NCBI GenBank assembly: GCA_944376655.1
Contig: CALWDJ010000012.1
Coordinates: forward strand, 1 to 61,241
DNA: 61,241 bases
Direction: 5' to 3'
Origin: an uncultured Clostridia bacterium
Lineage (GTDB): Bacteria; Bacillota; Clostridia; Oscillospirales; Acutalibacteraceae
Shown: piece after piece, positions 17,655 to 26,201 of the stretch
Position numbering within the stretch: the first letter of the stretch is position 1
How the letters are laid out: each line of letters begins with the position of its first letter
Notes under the pieces: model-generated
Database searches by the model: none
The model's input: only the letters and a program-made list of their open reading frames with translations
What the model was told of the DNA's origin: nothing
Program-made: the position numbers and the translations under genes

Positions 17655-17897
17655 ATGAAGGTAACAGTTTGCATAGGCAGCTCCTGCCACTTAAAGGGTT
17701 CAAGACAGGTAGTTGAAGAATTCCAGTATCTTATTGCCGAAAACGGTCTTAAAGACACCGTTGAGCTCGGCGGCACCTTCTGCATGGGCAACTGTCAGAA
17801 AGGCGTCTGCGTCACCGTTGACGATGAGCTTTATTCCGTATCCCCCGAAACCGCAAAATCATTCTTTGAAGAAAACATACTCGCCAAGGCAAAATAA
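17655..17897 (+). CDS. Thioredoxin-like [2Fe-2S] ferredoxin-domain protein
   Basis: An 80-residue protein, the size of a lone NuoE/HndA-type domain. Cysteines C6, C11, C43 and C47 follow the thioredoxin-like [2Fe-2S] pattern (VCIGSSC, then FCMGNC); C52 is additional. GGAGG precedes the ATG. It is soluble and probably shuttles electrons or couples to the hydrogenase-like proteins downstream. A NuoF/HydB partner, normally required for bifurcating hydrogenases, is absent here. Confidence 0.9.
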   Translation: MKVTVCIGSSCHLKGSRQVVEEFQYLIAENGLKDTVELGGTFCMGNCQKGVCVTVDDELYSVSPETAKSFFEENILAKAK

Positions 17898-17914
17898 TCT
17901 CTTATTCGTTTAAA

Positions 17915-17939
17915 CCCCGCCGGCTTTACGCCGGCGGGG
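17915..17939 (+). promoter_or_regulatory. Perfect GC-rich hairpin between the [2Fe-2S] gene and hydS
   Basis: A ten-bp perfect stem, CCCCGCCGGC with GCCGGCGGGG, and a 5-base loop, 17 bp after the stop codon. It lacks a T-run, so it may be an RNA-processing or attenuation element inside the operon rather than a full terminator. Confidence 0.6.
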
Positions 17940-17988
17940 ATACTGTCCGTAAATACCGTAAATTTATTCGATAAAGGATGGAACGAAA

Positions 17989-19668
17989 ATGGCTGAGTTT
18001 TTAAAGCTGAAAAAATCCAACTGCAAAAACTGCTACAAGTGCATAAGGCACTGCCCCGTAAAATCAATAAAATTTTCGGGCAACCAGGCGCATATTGTCG
18101 GCAATGAGTGTATTCTCTGCGGTCAGTGCTTTGTTGTATGTCCGCAGAACGCCAAGGAAATAGCCGATGAAACCGAGCGCGCAAAGGTTCTTATAAATTC
18201 AGGCGCTCCGGTAATCGCGAGCGTGGCGCCGTCGTTTATAGCCAATTATGACGGTGTCGGCTTTGAAGAGCTGAAATCGGCGCTCAAAAAGCTGGGCTTT
18301 GCCGACGCGGAGGAAACCGCTGTCGGAGCCACAATAGTAAAACGCGAATACGAGCGGCTGCTTGAGGACGAGCACCGTGATATACTTATCTCCTCCTGCT
18401 GCCATTCGGTCAATCTTCTTATACAGAAATATTATCCTATGTGTCTTCCCTATCTTGCCGATGTATTATCCCCCATGCAGGCGCACTGCAAGGATATAAA
18501 GCGCCGTAATCCCGATGCAAGGACGGTTTTCATAGGCCCCTGCGTCGCCAAGAAGGACGAGGCTGACCATTATGCCGGAATTACCGACGCGGTGCTGACC
18601 TTTGAGGAGCTTACAAACTGGCTTGCCGAAGCGGGAGTCACCCTGGAACACAAATTAGACAAAAACGACCGCAGTCTCGCGCGCTTCTTCCCCACCACGG
18701 GAGGAATACTCAAGACAATGCAGGCAAATATGCGGTCTGACTACACCTATCTCGCGATAGACGGCGTGGAAAACTGCAAAGCCGCGCTCCATGACATCGC
18801 GGAAGGCAAAATACATAACTGCTTTATAGAAATGTCCGCCTGCGCGGGCAGCTGTATAGGCGGTCCGGTAATGGAAAAATATCACCGTATGCCCGTAAGG
18901 GACTATATGGCGGTATCCGACTACGCCGGCAAAGAGGACTTCGACGTAGCACAGCCCGATTTTATCACTCTGCGCAAGAATATGGAATACATAGAGCGCA
19001 AGGCGCCGCAGCCCTCCGAAAAGGAAATAAGCGACGCACTCAAAAAAATGGGCAAATTAAAGCCGGAAGACGAGCTCAACTGCGGCTCATGTGGCTACAA
19101 TACCTGCCGCGAAAAGGCTATCGCCATAATCGAAGGCAAGGCTGAGGTCTCGATGTGCCTGCCCTTCCTTAAGGAGCGCGCAGAAAACTTCTCTGACAAT
19201 ATTATAAACAACACCCCGAACGGTATTGTTGTGCTCAATGAAGACTATGAGGTGCAGCAGATAAACCGCGCGGCGCTTAAGCTGATGAACATACCGAGGG
19301 CGTCGGACGTTATGGGCGAGCCTATAATACGCATACTCGACCCCAAGCCGTTTATGGACGTGCAGCGCACCGGACGCTCGCTTCGCGACAGCAAGGTTTA
19401 TCTTGCGGAATACGATAAATATGTCGAACAGACGATTGTGTTTGACAAGGAATACAAGGCGCTTATCTGCATAATGCGCGATGTGACCGAGGAAGAGGAG
19501 CAAAAGCAGAAAAAAGAGGATTTGAGCCGTCAGACAGTTGAGACCGCCGACAGGGTGGTCGACAAGCAGATGCGCATCGTACAGGAGATAGCGTCACTGC
19601 TGGGTGAAACCGCCGCCGAGACCAAAATCGCTCTTACAAAGCTCAAGGAGTCGATGACAGATGAATAA
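17989..19668 (+). CDS. hydS: Putative sensory [FeFe]-hydrogenase with PAS domain (HydS type)
   Basis: 559 residues. Two N-terminal [4Fe-4S] motifs (C12/C15/C18/C22 and C41/C44/C47/C51) are followed by an H-cluster domain (about 65-350): SSCCHS, GPCVAKKDEA and EMSACAGSCIGG, retaining all expected cluster cysteines although the flanking residues differ from catalytic enzymes. Then comes a four-cysteine Fe-S module (CGSCGYNTCREKA...MCLPF, about 365-395), a PAS domain (about 400-490) and a C-terminal coiled coil. This is the architecture of group C hydrogenases, proposed hydrogen sensors. Its stop overlaps the SpoIIE-type phosphatase start by 8 bp, tying the sensor to a signalling output. Confidence 0.92.
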   Translation: MAEFLKLKKSNCKNCYKCIRHCPVKSIKFSGNQAHIVGNECILCGQCFVVCPQNAKEIADETERAKVLINSGAPVIASVAPSFIANYDGVGFEELKSALKKLGFADAEETAVGATIVKREYERLLEDEHRDILISSCCHSVNLLIQKYYPMCLPYLADVLSPMQAHCKDIKRRNPDARTVFIGPCVAKKDEADHYAGITDAVLTFEELTNWLAEAGVTLEHKLDKNDRSLARFFPTTGGILKTMQANMRSDYTYLAIDGVENCKAALHDIAEGKIHNCFIEMSACAGSCIGGPVMEKYHRMPVRDYMAVSDYAGKEDFDVAQPDFITLRKNMEYIERKAPQPSEKEISDALKKMGKLKPEDELNCGSCGYNTCREKAIAIIEGKAEVSMCLPFLKERAENFSDNIINNTPNGIVVLNEDYEVQQINRAALKLMNIPRASDVMGEPIIRILDPKPFMDVQRTGRSLRDSKVYLAEYDKYVEQTIVFDKEYKALICIMRDVTEEEEQKQKKEDLSRQTVETADRVVDKQMRIVQEIASLLGETAAETKIALTKLKESMTDE

Positions 19669-20833
19669 TCTTTGCGCCGATATAGGCTACCGCAGCATTT
19701 TTCACGAGGGTGAGGAGCTTTGCGGCGACCATGTCGATGTCATAGAGCAGGAGGACGGCTCGACAGTCGTTGTTCTCGCCGACGGACTCGGAAGCGGCGT
19801 AAAGGCAAGCATTCTCTCCACCCTGACCTCTAAAATTATTTCCACAATGATAGCGGCGGGGCTTTCACTTGAGGACTGCGTCCACACGATAGCCGAAACC
19901 CTGCCGGTATGCTCGGTAAGAAAGGTCGCTTACTCCACCTTTACCATAATGCGTATAGTAAACAGCAATGAAGCCGAGCTGATACAGTACGACAATCCGA
20001 CAGTTATACTCCTGCGTGACGGCGAGGAATACGATTACCCGAAAACCGAGGTAAACATCGAGGGTAAAAAGATATTCCAGTCAAGAATCAGACTCAAGGA
20101 AGACGATGTTTTCATTCTTATGAGCGACGGCTGTCCCCATGCCGGAATAGGCACAGAATACAATTTCGGCTGGGAGCGCAGCGACATAGTAGAGTTTATG
20201 AAGACATTTTACTCGGTAGGCTACACCGCCAAAACGCTTTCAACAATACTTATTGACGAGTGCAACCGTCTTTACGGCGGAAAGCCCGGAGACGACGCCA
20301 CCGCCTGCGTAGTGCGCATAAGAAAGCGTGAGCCTATGAACCTGCTTTTCGGTCCCCCGTCAAACAGGGACGACTGCAACAAAATGATGTCGCTGTTTTT
20401 CTCAAAGGAAGGAAAGCACATCATATGCGGCGGCACAACCTCTACAATCGCCTCACAGTACCTCGGCAAGCCGCTTAAGCCGAAGCTCGAGTTTATTGAC
20501 AAGGACGTTCCGCCGATAGCCGAGCTTGAGGGCGTAGACCTTGTGACCGAAGGCGTCATAACAATAAACAAGGTGCTTTCTTACGCTAAGGATTACCTTA
20601 ATGAAAACGAATCCTATTCACAGTGGGGAGTAAAAAGAGACGGAGCCTCGCTTATATGCCGTCTGCTTTTCGAGGAAGCTACCGACATCAACTTTTTTGT
20701 CGGCAGGGCGGTAAATCCGGCACATCAGAACCCGGATCTTCCGATAAATTTCAACATTAAAATGCAGCTTGTCACAGAGCTGTCCGACTGCCTTAAAAAA
20801 ATGGGCAAGCGCATAAAGGTAAGTTATTTTTAA
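19661..20833 (+). CDS. SpoIIE/PP2C-type serine phosphatase
   Basis: 390 residues. The N-terminal half is a PPM/SpoIIE phosphatase domain with the metal-binding ADGLGSG motif (about 41-47), VLMSDG-like FILMSDGCPHAG (about 150-161) and GDDATACVV (about 211-219). The C-terminal about 170 residues are a conserved extension that I cannot assign. It starts inside the hydS gene (overlap), so the two are translated together. The likely role is dephosphorylating a signalling protein in response to HydS; the substrate is unknown. The upstream APH-type kinase is a candidate opponent. Confidence 0.9.
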   Translation: MNNLCADIGYRSIFHEGEELCGDHVDVIEQEDGSTVVVLADGLGSGVKASILSTLTSKIISTMIAAGLSLEDCVHTIAETLPVCSVRKVAYSTFTIMRIVNSNEAELIQYDNPTVILLRDGEEYDYPKTEVNIEGKKIFQSRIRLKEDDVFILMSDGCPHAGIGTEYNFGWERSDIVEFMKTFYSVGYTAKTLSTILIDECNRLYGGKPGDDATACVVRIRKREPMNLLFGPPSNRDDCNKMMSLFFSKEGKHIICGGTTSTIASQYLGKPLKPKLEFIDKDVPPIAELEGVDLVTEGVITINKVLSYAKDYLNENESYSQWGVKRDGASLICRLLFEEATDINFFVGRAVNPAHQNPDLPINFNIKMQLVTELSDCLKKMGKRIKVSYF

Positions 20834-20878
20834 TAAAACCGCCGCAGGGGTTTAAAGCGGCAGACAAGGAGAAAAGCT

Positions 20879-22300
20879 TTGAGAAAATTTGATACAAAAG
20901 TTCAGCATCTTAAATACAAGGTACTGCGCGAGGTCGCGCGGGAGGCGTGGAACGGGACTCTTATGCAGAATCTGCTTGATATTCCGAAAACCATAGTTCC
21001 CGGAAACACGCCTACAATGCGCTGCTGCGTATATAAGGAGCGGGCTATTTTAGGCGAACGCGTCAAAATAGCCATGGGCGGAGACAAAAGCAACCCGAAT
21101 GTCATAGAGGTTATCGAAATAGCCTGCGACGAATGTCCTATGGGCGGCTACGAGGTTACAGACGCCTGCCGCGGCTGTCTCGCGCACCGCTGCGAGGACG
21201 TATGCCGCAAGGGCGCCATAACCTTTGACAGCCACCAGAAAGCGCATATCGACAAATCAAAGTGCGTTGAATGCGGTCAGTGCGCGAAGGTCTGTCCTTA
21301 CAGCGCCATTATGAATTTCAAACGTCCCTGCGTAAGCTCCTGCAAGGTAAAGGCAATTTCAATGACCGATACCAAGGCGGCCTGCATAGACAATGAAAAA
21401 TGTATTTCCTGCGGCGCCTGCGTTTACCAGTGTCCTTTCGGGGCGATAACAGACAAATCTTTTATTCTTGACGCTATTGAAATGCTCAAGAAAAAGGACA
21501 ACAAGGTTTTCGCCGTTGTGGCGCCGTCAATATCCAGCCAGTTTACATACGCAAAGCTCGGTCAGGTTATCGCCGGAATAAAGGCGCTCGGCTTCCATAC
21601 GGTGGTTGAGGCGGCTCTCGGAGCTGATATGGTAGCTTACGCCGAATCAGGCGAGCTTGCCGAAAAAGGGTTTCTTACAAGCTCCTGCTGCCCCGCGTTT
21701 GTAAGCTATATTCAAAAGCAGTTCCCCGATCTTGCGGACAATATTTCGCACAACCTCTCCCCCGCCGCTACAATTTCAAAATACATCAAGGAGCACGAGC
21801 CGGGCGCAAAGGTCATATTTATAGGACCCTGCACCGCCAAGAAAATGGAGTTCCAGAAGGAAGAGGTACGCCCGTACATCGACTGCGTGCTCACCTTTGA
21901 GGAGCTTCAGGCGCTGTTTGACAGCCGCGACCTTGAAATTATGGATATGCACGAGGACATACTCGACAACGCCTCTTACTTCGGCAGAATTTTCGCGCGC
22001 TGCGGCGGTCTTGCCGACGCGGTAGCCGAGGGACTCAAGGAGCGCGGAATAACCGACTTTGAGCTTAAGCCCTGTTCCTGCGACGGTATAGAGGAATGCC
22101 GTATCGCCCTGCTCAAAAAGAGCAAGAATGTGCTTGACGCCAACTTTATAGAGGGTATGGCGTGCGTCGGCGGCTGCATAGGCGGCGCGGGCTGTCTTAC
22201 TCACGGCGAGAAGAACAAGGCGGAGGTTGACAAATACGGCAAGGAAGCCTTTGAAAAGACCATTACCGACGCTATAAGCCAGCTCGGAAAAGTAAAATAA
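20879..22300 (+). CDS. hydA: [FeFe]-hydrogenase, monomeric group-B-like
   Basis: 473 residues from a TTG start with AAGGAG 9 bp upstream; no ATG is near, and the N-terminus MRKFDTKVQHLKYKVLREV is family-like. It carries several [4Fe-4S] motifs (CVECGQCAKVCP about 129-140; CISCGACVYQCP about 178-189, plus earlier cysteines) and a complete H-cluster domain: TSSCCPAF, GPCTAKKMEF and EGMACVGGCIGGAGC. The expected reaction is reversible reduction of protons to H2 with ferredoxin electrons. It is the last gene of the rex-adhE-hydS cluster, 45 bp after the phosphatase. HydE/F/G maturases are not in the window. Confidence 0.93.
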   Translation: MRKFDTKVQHLKYKVLREVAREAWNGTLMQNLLDIPKTIVPGNTPTMRCCVYKERAILGERVKIAMGGDKSNPNVIEVIEIACDECPMGGYEVTDACRGCLAHRCEDVCRKGAITFDSHQKAHIDKSKCVECGQCAKVCPYSAIMNFKRPCVSSCKVKAISMTDTKAACIDNEKCISCGACVYQCPFGAITDKSFILDAIEMLKKKDNKVFAVVAPSISSQFTYAKLGQVIAGIKALGFHTVVEAALGADMVAYAESGELAEKGFLTSSCCPAFVSYIQKQFPDLADNISHNLSPAATISKYIKEHEPGAKVIFIGPCTAKKMEFQKEEVRPYIDCVLTFEELQALFDSRDLEIMDMHEDILDNASYFGRIFARCGGLADAVAEGLKERGITDFELKPCSCDGIEECRIALLKKSKNVLDANFIEGMACVGGCIGGAGCLTHGEKNKAEVDKYGKEAFEKTITDAISQLGKVK

Positions 22301-22309
22301 GCATTAAAA

Positions 22310-22331
22310 ACCGGACCTTTTCAGGTCCGGT
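22310..22331. terminator. Terminator hairpin after hydA, duplicate copy A
   Basis: ACCGGACCT, TTTC loop, AGGTCCGGT, with an A-tract on the left. It is identical over 22 bp to 22601-22622. The repeat element at 22332 starts where the T-run should be. Confidence 0.85.
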
Positions 22332-22600
22332 CAGTCTGTCGATAAACATTGAACGAAAAGCAAATAGTATAAACGTAAAAGTTTCGTTCAAACCTTTTTA
22401 AAGGTTTGCGGTTTCTAAAGGCGGAGCCTTTAGCCGCTTTCCGCAGAAAGCGGAACTCTTTTGCATTGTAAAACGCAGGAAAGGGTGAAAAAACAGTCCG
22501 GCGGACTGTTTTTGAGGGGAAACCCTCGTCGGGGGTTTCCCCTTAACTTACTTTTTATTTGTGCGATTTTTCAATTAAAGATGACTTTTTTGACACTCTC
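22332..22600. repeat. Hairpin-rich mobile-looking element, copy 2
   Basis: 269 bp, bounded exactly by two 22-bp copies of a terminator hairpin. The left end is CAGTCTGTCGATAAAC and the right end is TTTTTTGACACTCTC, as in copy 1 at 2465. The interior is a chain of stem-loops: GAACGAAA with TTTCGTTC, AAACCTTTTTAAAGGTTT, CTAAAGG with CCTTTAG, CCGCTTTC with GAAAGCGG, CAGTCCGGCGGACTG, and AGGGGAAACCC with GGGTTTCCCCT. No plausible gene is present. It fills the gap between hydA and the EamA gene. Confidence 0.7.
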
Positions 22601-22630
22601 ACCGGACCTTTTCAGGTCCGGTTTGTTTTT
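22601..22630. terminator. Terminator hairpin, duplicate copy B with T-run
   Basis: Identical to copy A (22310-22331), then TTTGTTTTT. The convergent EamA gene ends inside it (stop at 22612-22614). Confidence 0.85.
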
Positions 22631-23487
22631 ATTCTTACTTCGTTTAAAAGCGTAAATCCGAGAATCATCAGTCCGCCTGCCGCCTGAAGCGGCGTTATGC
22701 TTTCCCCGAGCACGGTTACAGACATTACAACGGCGACAAGTGGGTCGATATAGCTTAATACCGCGGCCTGCTGACCGGTAAGCCCCGTAACCGAGGAAAA
22801 ATATAGGCAGTAGGTCACGCCGGTATGGATAAAGCCTACCGCGAGCAGGTTGAGCGTACCCGCAAAATCAAGCGACATAAGGTGAAAGCCTCCTGCCGCC
22901 GCCGTGTACGGCAAAAGCACTGCCGCCGCTGCGATAAACTGTATAAATGTGCGGTTTATTCCGTCTACCGTTCTGATACGCTTGTTGAGCAGTATGACAG
23001 AGGCGTAAAACACCGCCGCGGAAAGACCGAGCGCTATACCTTTAATTTCGCTGCCTGAGCCTAAACCGCCTACTCCCGTTATCAGCACAACACCCGCCGT
23101 TGCCATCACAAAACAGAAAACTTGCTTTACGGTAAGTCTTTCACGGAAAAGAAAAGGACAGGCGATTGTTACAATTACCGGCGCGAAATAATAGCTCAAT
23201 GTCGCCACCGAAACCGAGGTATATCTGTAAGCCTCAAACAGAAGTATCCAGTTTATTCCCATGGCGGCGCCGGAAACAAGAATCAGGGGAAGCTCCCGCC
23301 GTATTCTTTTAAATTTCGCGTTCTTTTTCGCCGCCGCGATGTATATCCCCGTAAGCACAGCGGCGAGAACAGCGCGGTAAAGCGCGATTTCAGCCGATGA
23401 AAGCGGAATATTCTTTACAAATACCGGCAGTGTTCCGAACACCGCCATAGACAAAGCCATCAGAATCTTCGGGTGGCTGTTCCGCAT
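22612..23487 (-). CDS. EamA/DMT-family transporter
   Basis: 291 residues from the ATG at 23487 (GGAGG 9 bp upstream; a longer TTG frame lacks one). About ten hydrophobic helices in two EamA repeats. The first begins at ILMALSMAVFGTLPVFVKNIPLSS, and the second near IALGLSAAVFYASVILLNKRI; a glycine-rich helix and a final LMILGFTLLNE follow. It is probably an exporter of a small metabolite such as an amino acid; the substrate cannot be read from sequence. It is a single-gene unit. Confidence 0.88.
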   Translation of the reverse strand: MRNSHPKILMALSMAVFGTLPVFVKNIPLSSAEIALYRAVLAAVLTGIYIAAAKKNAKFKRIRRELPLILVSGAAMGINWILLFEAYRYTSVSVATLSYYFAPVIVTIACPFLFRERLTVKQVFCFVMATAGVVLITGVGGLGSGSEIKGIALGLSAAVFYASVILLNKRIRTVDGINRTFIQFIAAAAVLLPYTAAAGGFHLMSLDFAGTLNLLAVGFIHTGVTYCLYFSSVTGLTGQQAAVLSYIDPLVAVVMSVTVLGESITPLQAAGGLMILGFTLLNEVRIKTNRT

Positions 23488-23515
23488 TTTTATTCCTCCG
23501 TACAATAAACATCTT

Positions 23516-23540
23516 AAAACCCGCCTTTACGGCGGGTTTT
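23516..23540. terminator. Hairpin between citrate synthase and EamA genes
   Basis: A perfect ten-bp stem, AAAACCCGCC with GGCGGGTTTT. It lies after the citrate synthase stop and ends the upstream gene on the minus strand. Confidence 0.75.
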
Positions 23541-23553
23541 AAGCAGTACATTT

Positions 23554-24930
23554 TTATCTGTCCGACATTTTAATATAATCACGCTGAGGACTTACGCTCA
23601 TATAAGCCGGTCTTATAATCTTTCCGGCGTTTATAAGCTCCTCTATACGGTGAGCGCTCCAACCCGCAATACGCGCTATGGCAAAAAGCGGGGTGAAAAG
23701 CTCGTGCGGAAGCCCCAGCATATCGTAAACAAAGCCGCTGTAAAAGTCAACATTTATGCTGACGCCCTTGTACATCTTGCGCTCGTTTGCGATTATCTGC
23801 GGAGCCAGATTCTCAACCAGACTGTAAAGCCTGTACTCCCTGGCAAGGCCCTTCTCGTCCGAAAGGCTCTTGACAAAGCTCTTGAATATCAGGGCACGTG
23901 GGTCGGACACCGAATAAACCGCATGACCGATACCGTAAATAAGACCCGCCTTGTCAAAGGTTTCCTTGTGAAGTATCTTTTTGATGTATTCGGCCACCTC
24001 TTCCTCATCGTCCCAGTCCCTGACGTTCGCCTTTATATCGTTGAACATCGCGCAGACCTTGATATTGGCGCCGCCGTGCTTCGGTCCTTTCAATGAACCG
24101 AGCGCCGCCGCGACCGTAGAATAGGTATCCGTTCCGGACGACGAGACAACGTGCGTTGTAAATGTGGAGTTGTTTCCTCCGCCGTGCTCGGCGTGAAGCA
24201 CAAGCGCCATATCGAGCACCTTTGCCTCAAGAGGCGTGTACTTACCGTCAAGTCTAAGCATATAAAGTATGTTTTCCGCCGTTGAAAGCTCAGGCCGCGG
24301 CTCGTGAATAAAAAAGCTGTTGCTTCCCTTTATGTAATAATCATAGGAATGATAACCGTACACAGAAAGCAGCGGAAATCTCGCTATAAGCTGGAGGCAC
24401 TGGCGCAGCACGTTGGCTGTATCTGTGTTATCCGGATCACTGTCATACGAGTAAAGGGTGAGTACGCTTCTCGCAAGCGAGTTCATCATATCCGTAGAAG
24501 GCGCCTTCATTATGATATCGCGCACAAAGGTTCCTGGAAGCACGCGGTATGATGTAAGCACGTTATTGAATTCCTTGAGCTGCTCCGCGGTAGGAAGCTC
24601 GCCGAAAAGGAGAAGATAGACTATCTCCTCAAATCCGAAGCGTTTATCGCTTATAAAGCCCCTTACAAGATCCTCAACGTCATATCCCCTGTAATAAAGA
24701 TGACCCGGGCAGGGTACCTCCTCACCGTCCACAATCTTTTTTGAAACTATCTCTGATATTTCAGTAAGTCCTGTAAGCACGCCCTTGCCGTTTAAATCGC
24801 GAAGGCCGCGGTTTACCTTATGCTCTATGTAAAGCTGCGGTTCTATCCGGCAGTTTGAAGTACAGTAGTCGGTATACTTAAGTATTTCCGCAGTAATGGC
24901 ATTATAATCGTTATTCATTCTTCCGCTCAT
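23554..24930 (-). CDS. gltA: Citrate synthase (citrate/2-methylcitrate synthase type)
   Basis: About 458 residues. It condenses acetyl-CoA with oxaloacetate, feeding glutamate synthesis in anaerobes with an incomplete cycle. Catalytic regions are visible: LHAEHGGGNNSTFTTHVVSSSG, GPKHGGAN, and GIGHAVYSVSDPRA. The N-terminus is extended compared with classical enzymes, as in other Clostridia. The start is uncertain: the longest frame begins at 24957 without a ribosome binding site, while the ATG at 24930 has GAGTG 5 bp upstream and another at 24918 is possible. No aconitase or isocitrate dehydrogenase is nearby. Confidence 0.9.
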   Translation of the reverse strand: MSGRMNNDYNAITAEILKYTDYCTSNCRIEPQLYIEHKVNRGLRDLNGKGVLTGLTEISEIVSKKIVDGEEVPCPGHLYYRGYDVEDLVRGFISDKRFGFEEIVYLLLFGELPTAEQLKEFNNVLTSYRVLPGTFVRDIIMKAPSTDMMNSLARSVLTLYSYDSDPDNTDTANVLRQCLQLIARFPLLSVYGYHSYDYYIKGSNSFFIHEPRPELSTAENILYMLRLDGKYTPLEAKVLDMALVLHAEHGGGNNSTFTTHVVSSSGTDTYSTVAAALGSLKGPKHGGANIKVCAMFNDIKANVRDWDDEEEVAEYIKKILHKETFDKAGLIYGIGHAVYSVSDPRALIFKSFVKSLSDEKGLAREYRLYSLVENLAPQIIANERKMYKGVSINVDFYSGFVYDMLGLPHELFTPLFAIARIAGWSAHRIEELINAGKIIRPAYMSVSPQRDYIKMSDR

Positions 24931-25065
24931 TTTATCACTCTTTTCATTTTGTATCATGTTATTATTTTATCAAAAAAAGCACATGATTTTTTTAACTGTA
25001 TGTTAATTTTACTCAATTAAATAATTAAGTATTTAGCGCGGCTTGTTTATTGTATAAAAAAACAC

Positions 25066-25112
25066 TTGACATTTATTTTAGAATGATTATAATAATATTA
25101 GAATAATTCTAA
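25066..25112 (+). promoter_or_regulatory. perR promoter with two Per-box-like palindromes
   Basis: TTGACA (25066-25071), 16 bp, TATAAT (25088-25093). Two 15-bp sites, TTAGAATGATTATAA (25078-25092) and TTAGAATAATTCTAA (25098-25112, a perfect palindrome), match the Per/Fur-box style TTATAATnATTATAA and cover the promoter. This predicts autorepression and peroxide-inducible expression of the operon. Confidence 0.8.
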
Positions 25113-25129
25113 ATTTAAGGAAAACCGAT

Positions 25130-25492
25130 ATGACCAGATACGAAAAGAAAATATACGAAATTATAAATTCGTCATACGATCACATGACCGCCGAAGATGT
25201 ATTTGCCGAGCTCAAAAAAGCCTTTCCCTCAGTTTCACTTGCTACGGTATACAACAATCTCAACAAGCTGTGTGACACGGGTCTTATCCGCAGGATAAGC
25301 TGCGGGGATTCCGCAGACAGGTATGACCGTACCGCAAGGCATGACCATCTTGTGTGCAGAAAATGCGGAAAGCTGGCGGACATCACCTTTGATGATATTA
25401 CGCAGCCCTTAAAAAGCCGGCTTGGCGAGGATTTCCTCTATTATGACCTTAAAGTATATTATATCTGTCCCGAATGCAGAAAAAAGGGATAA
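25130..25492 (+). CDS. perR: Fur-family regulator, PerR-like
   Basis: A 120-residue metal-dependent repressor. A winged helix (about 15-70; MTAEDVFAELKKAFPSVSLATVYNNLNKL) precedes the regulatory domain with HDHLVCRKCGK and a C-terminal CPEC. The two CxxC pairs form the structural zinc site of PerR/Fur. It is short for Fur but normal for PerR-like proteins. PerR is favoured because the operon behind it encodes rubredoxin and rubrerythrin peroxide-defence proteins and Per-box-like sites cover its promoter. AAGGAAAA precedes the ATG. Confidence 0.88.
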   Translation: MTRYEKKIYEIINSSYDHMTAEDVFAELKKAFPSVSLATVYNNLNKLCDTGLIRRISCGDSADRYDRTARHDHLVCRKCGKLADITFDDITQPLKSRLGEDFLYYDLKVYYICPECRKKG

Positions 25493-25556
25493 CGGTAAAC
25501 TTTTTATCATCACCGGAGCTGCGGTGTGAAAATAAAAAAAGAAAGGAGAAATCACA

Positions 25557-26201
25557 ATGAAGTATGTCTGTCCTGTATGCGGATATGTTTACGATGAGGA
25601 CAAGGAAGGAAAGCCTTTTGACGAATTGCCCGAAACTTGGGTCTGTCCGCTTTGCGGAGCCGTGAAATCGGTTTTCAGGGCGGAAGAAGCGGCAAAAGAA
25701 AAGGGCGTGCCCGATACTCCGCCTCATTTTGACAAAGACATCAGGAAGCTGTCAGCCGGAGAACTTTCCGCTGTTTTCTCAAACCTCGCGCGCGGCTGCG
25801 AAAAACAGTACAAGGAGGAGGAAGCGGCTTTATTCAGAAAACTTGCCGATTATTTCGCCGCGGTTACTCCCGACCTTCCAGAGGCTGATACGGCAGAGCT
25901 TTCAAAGCTCATCAGAAACGACCTTGAAAAACGGTATCCCGCCTTCCGCGCCGCATGGACCGCGGAAAACGACAGAGGCGCCGGCAGAGCCTGCGTATGG
26001 GGTGAGAAGGTTACCGGCATGCTCGATTCGCTTATGCGACGGCTTGAGACCGAGGGGGACGCTTTTCTGCGCGGCACAGAAGTCTGGGTCTGCACGGTCT
26101 GCGGCTTTATATACATAGGTGACAAGGCTCCTGAGCTTTGCCCGGTATGCAGGGTTCCGTCATGGAAATTCGAGAAAATCGAAGGGAGGCAGGCTTTATG
26201 A
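25557..26201 (+). CDS. Double-rubredoxin protein with helical middle domain
   Basis: 214 residues. The N-terminal rubredoxin (1-45) has [14 protein letters not shown]...WVCPLCG; the C-terminal rubredoxin-like knuckle (about 175-210) has [11 protein letters not shown] and LCPVC. The 130-residue middle is helical with many Glu residues ([18 protein letters not shown]); it may be a degenerate ferritin-like bundle, but I see no complete ExxH set. AAAGGAG lies 9 bp before the ATG. It is the second gene of the perR operon, overlapping the next by the ATGA tetranucleotide. It probably supplies electrons to rubrerythrin-type peroxide reductases. Confidence 0.85.
   Translation: MKYVCPVCGYVYDEDKEGKPFDELPETWVCPLCGAVKSVFRAEEAAKEKGVPDTPPHFDKDIRKLSAGELSAVFSNLARGCEKQYKEEEAALFRKLADYFAAVTPDLPEADTAELSKLIRNDLEKRYPAFRAAWTAENDRGAGRACVWGEKVTGMLDSLMRRLETEGDAFLRGTEVWVCTVCGFIYIGDKAPELCPVCRVPSWKFEKIEGRQAL

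Noticed and set aside
17989-19668. HydS as an inactive remnant because SSCCHS differs from TSCCP
   Set aside because: All H-cluster cysteines are present and the variation fits group C sensory hydrogenases.
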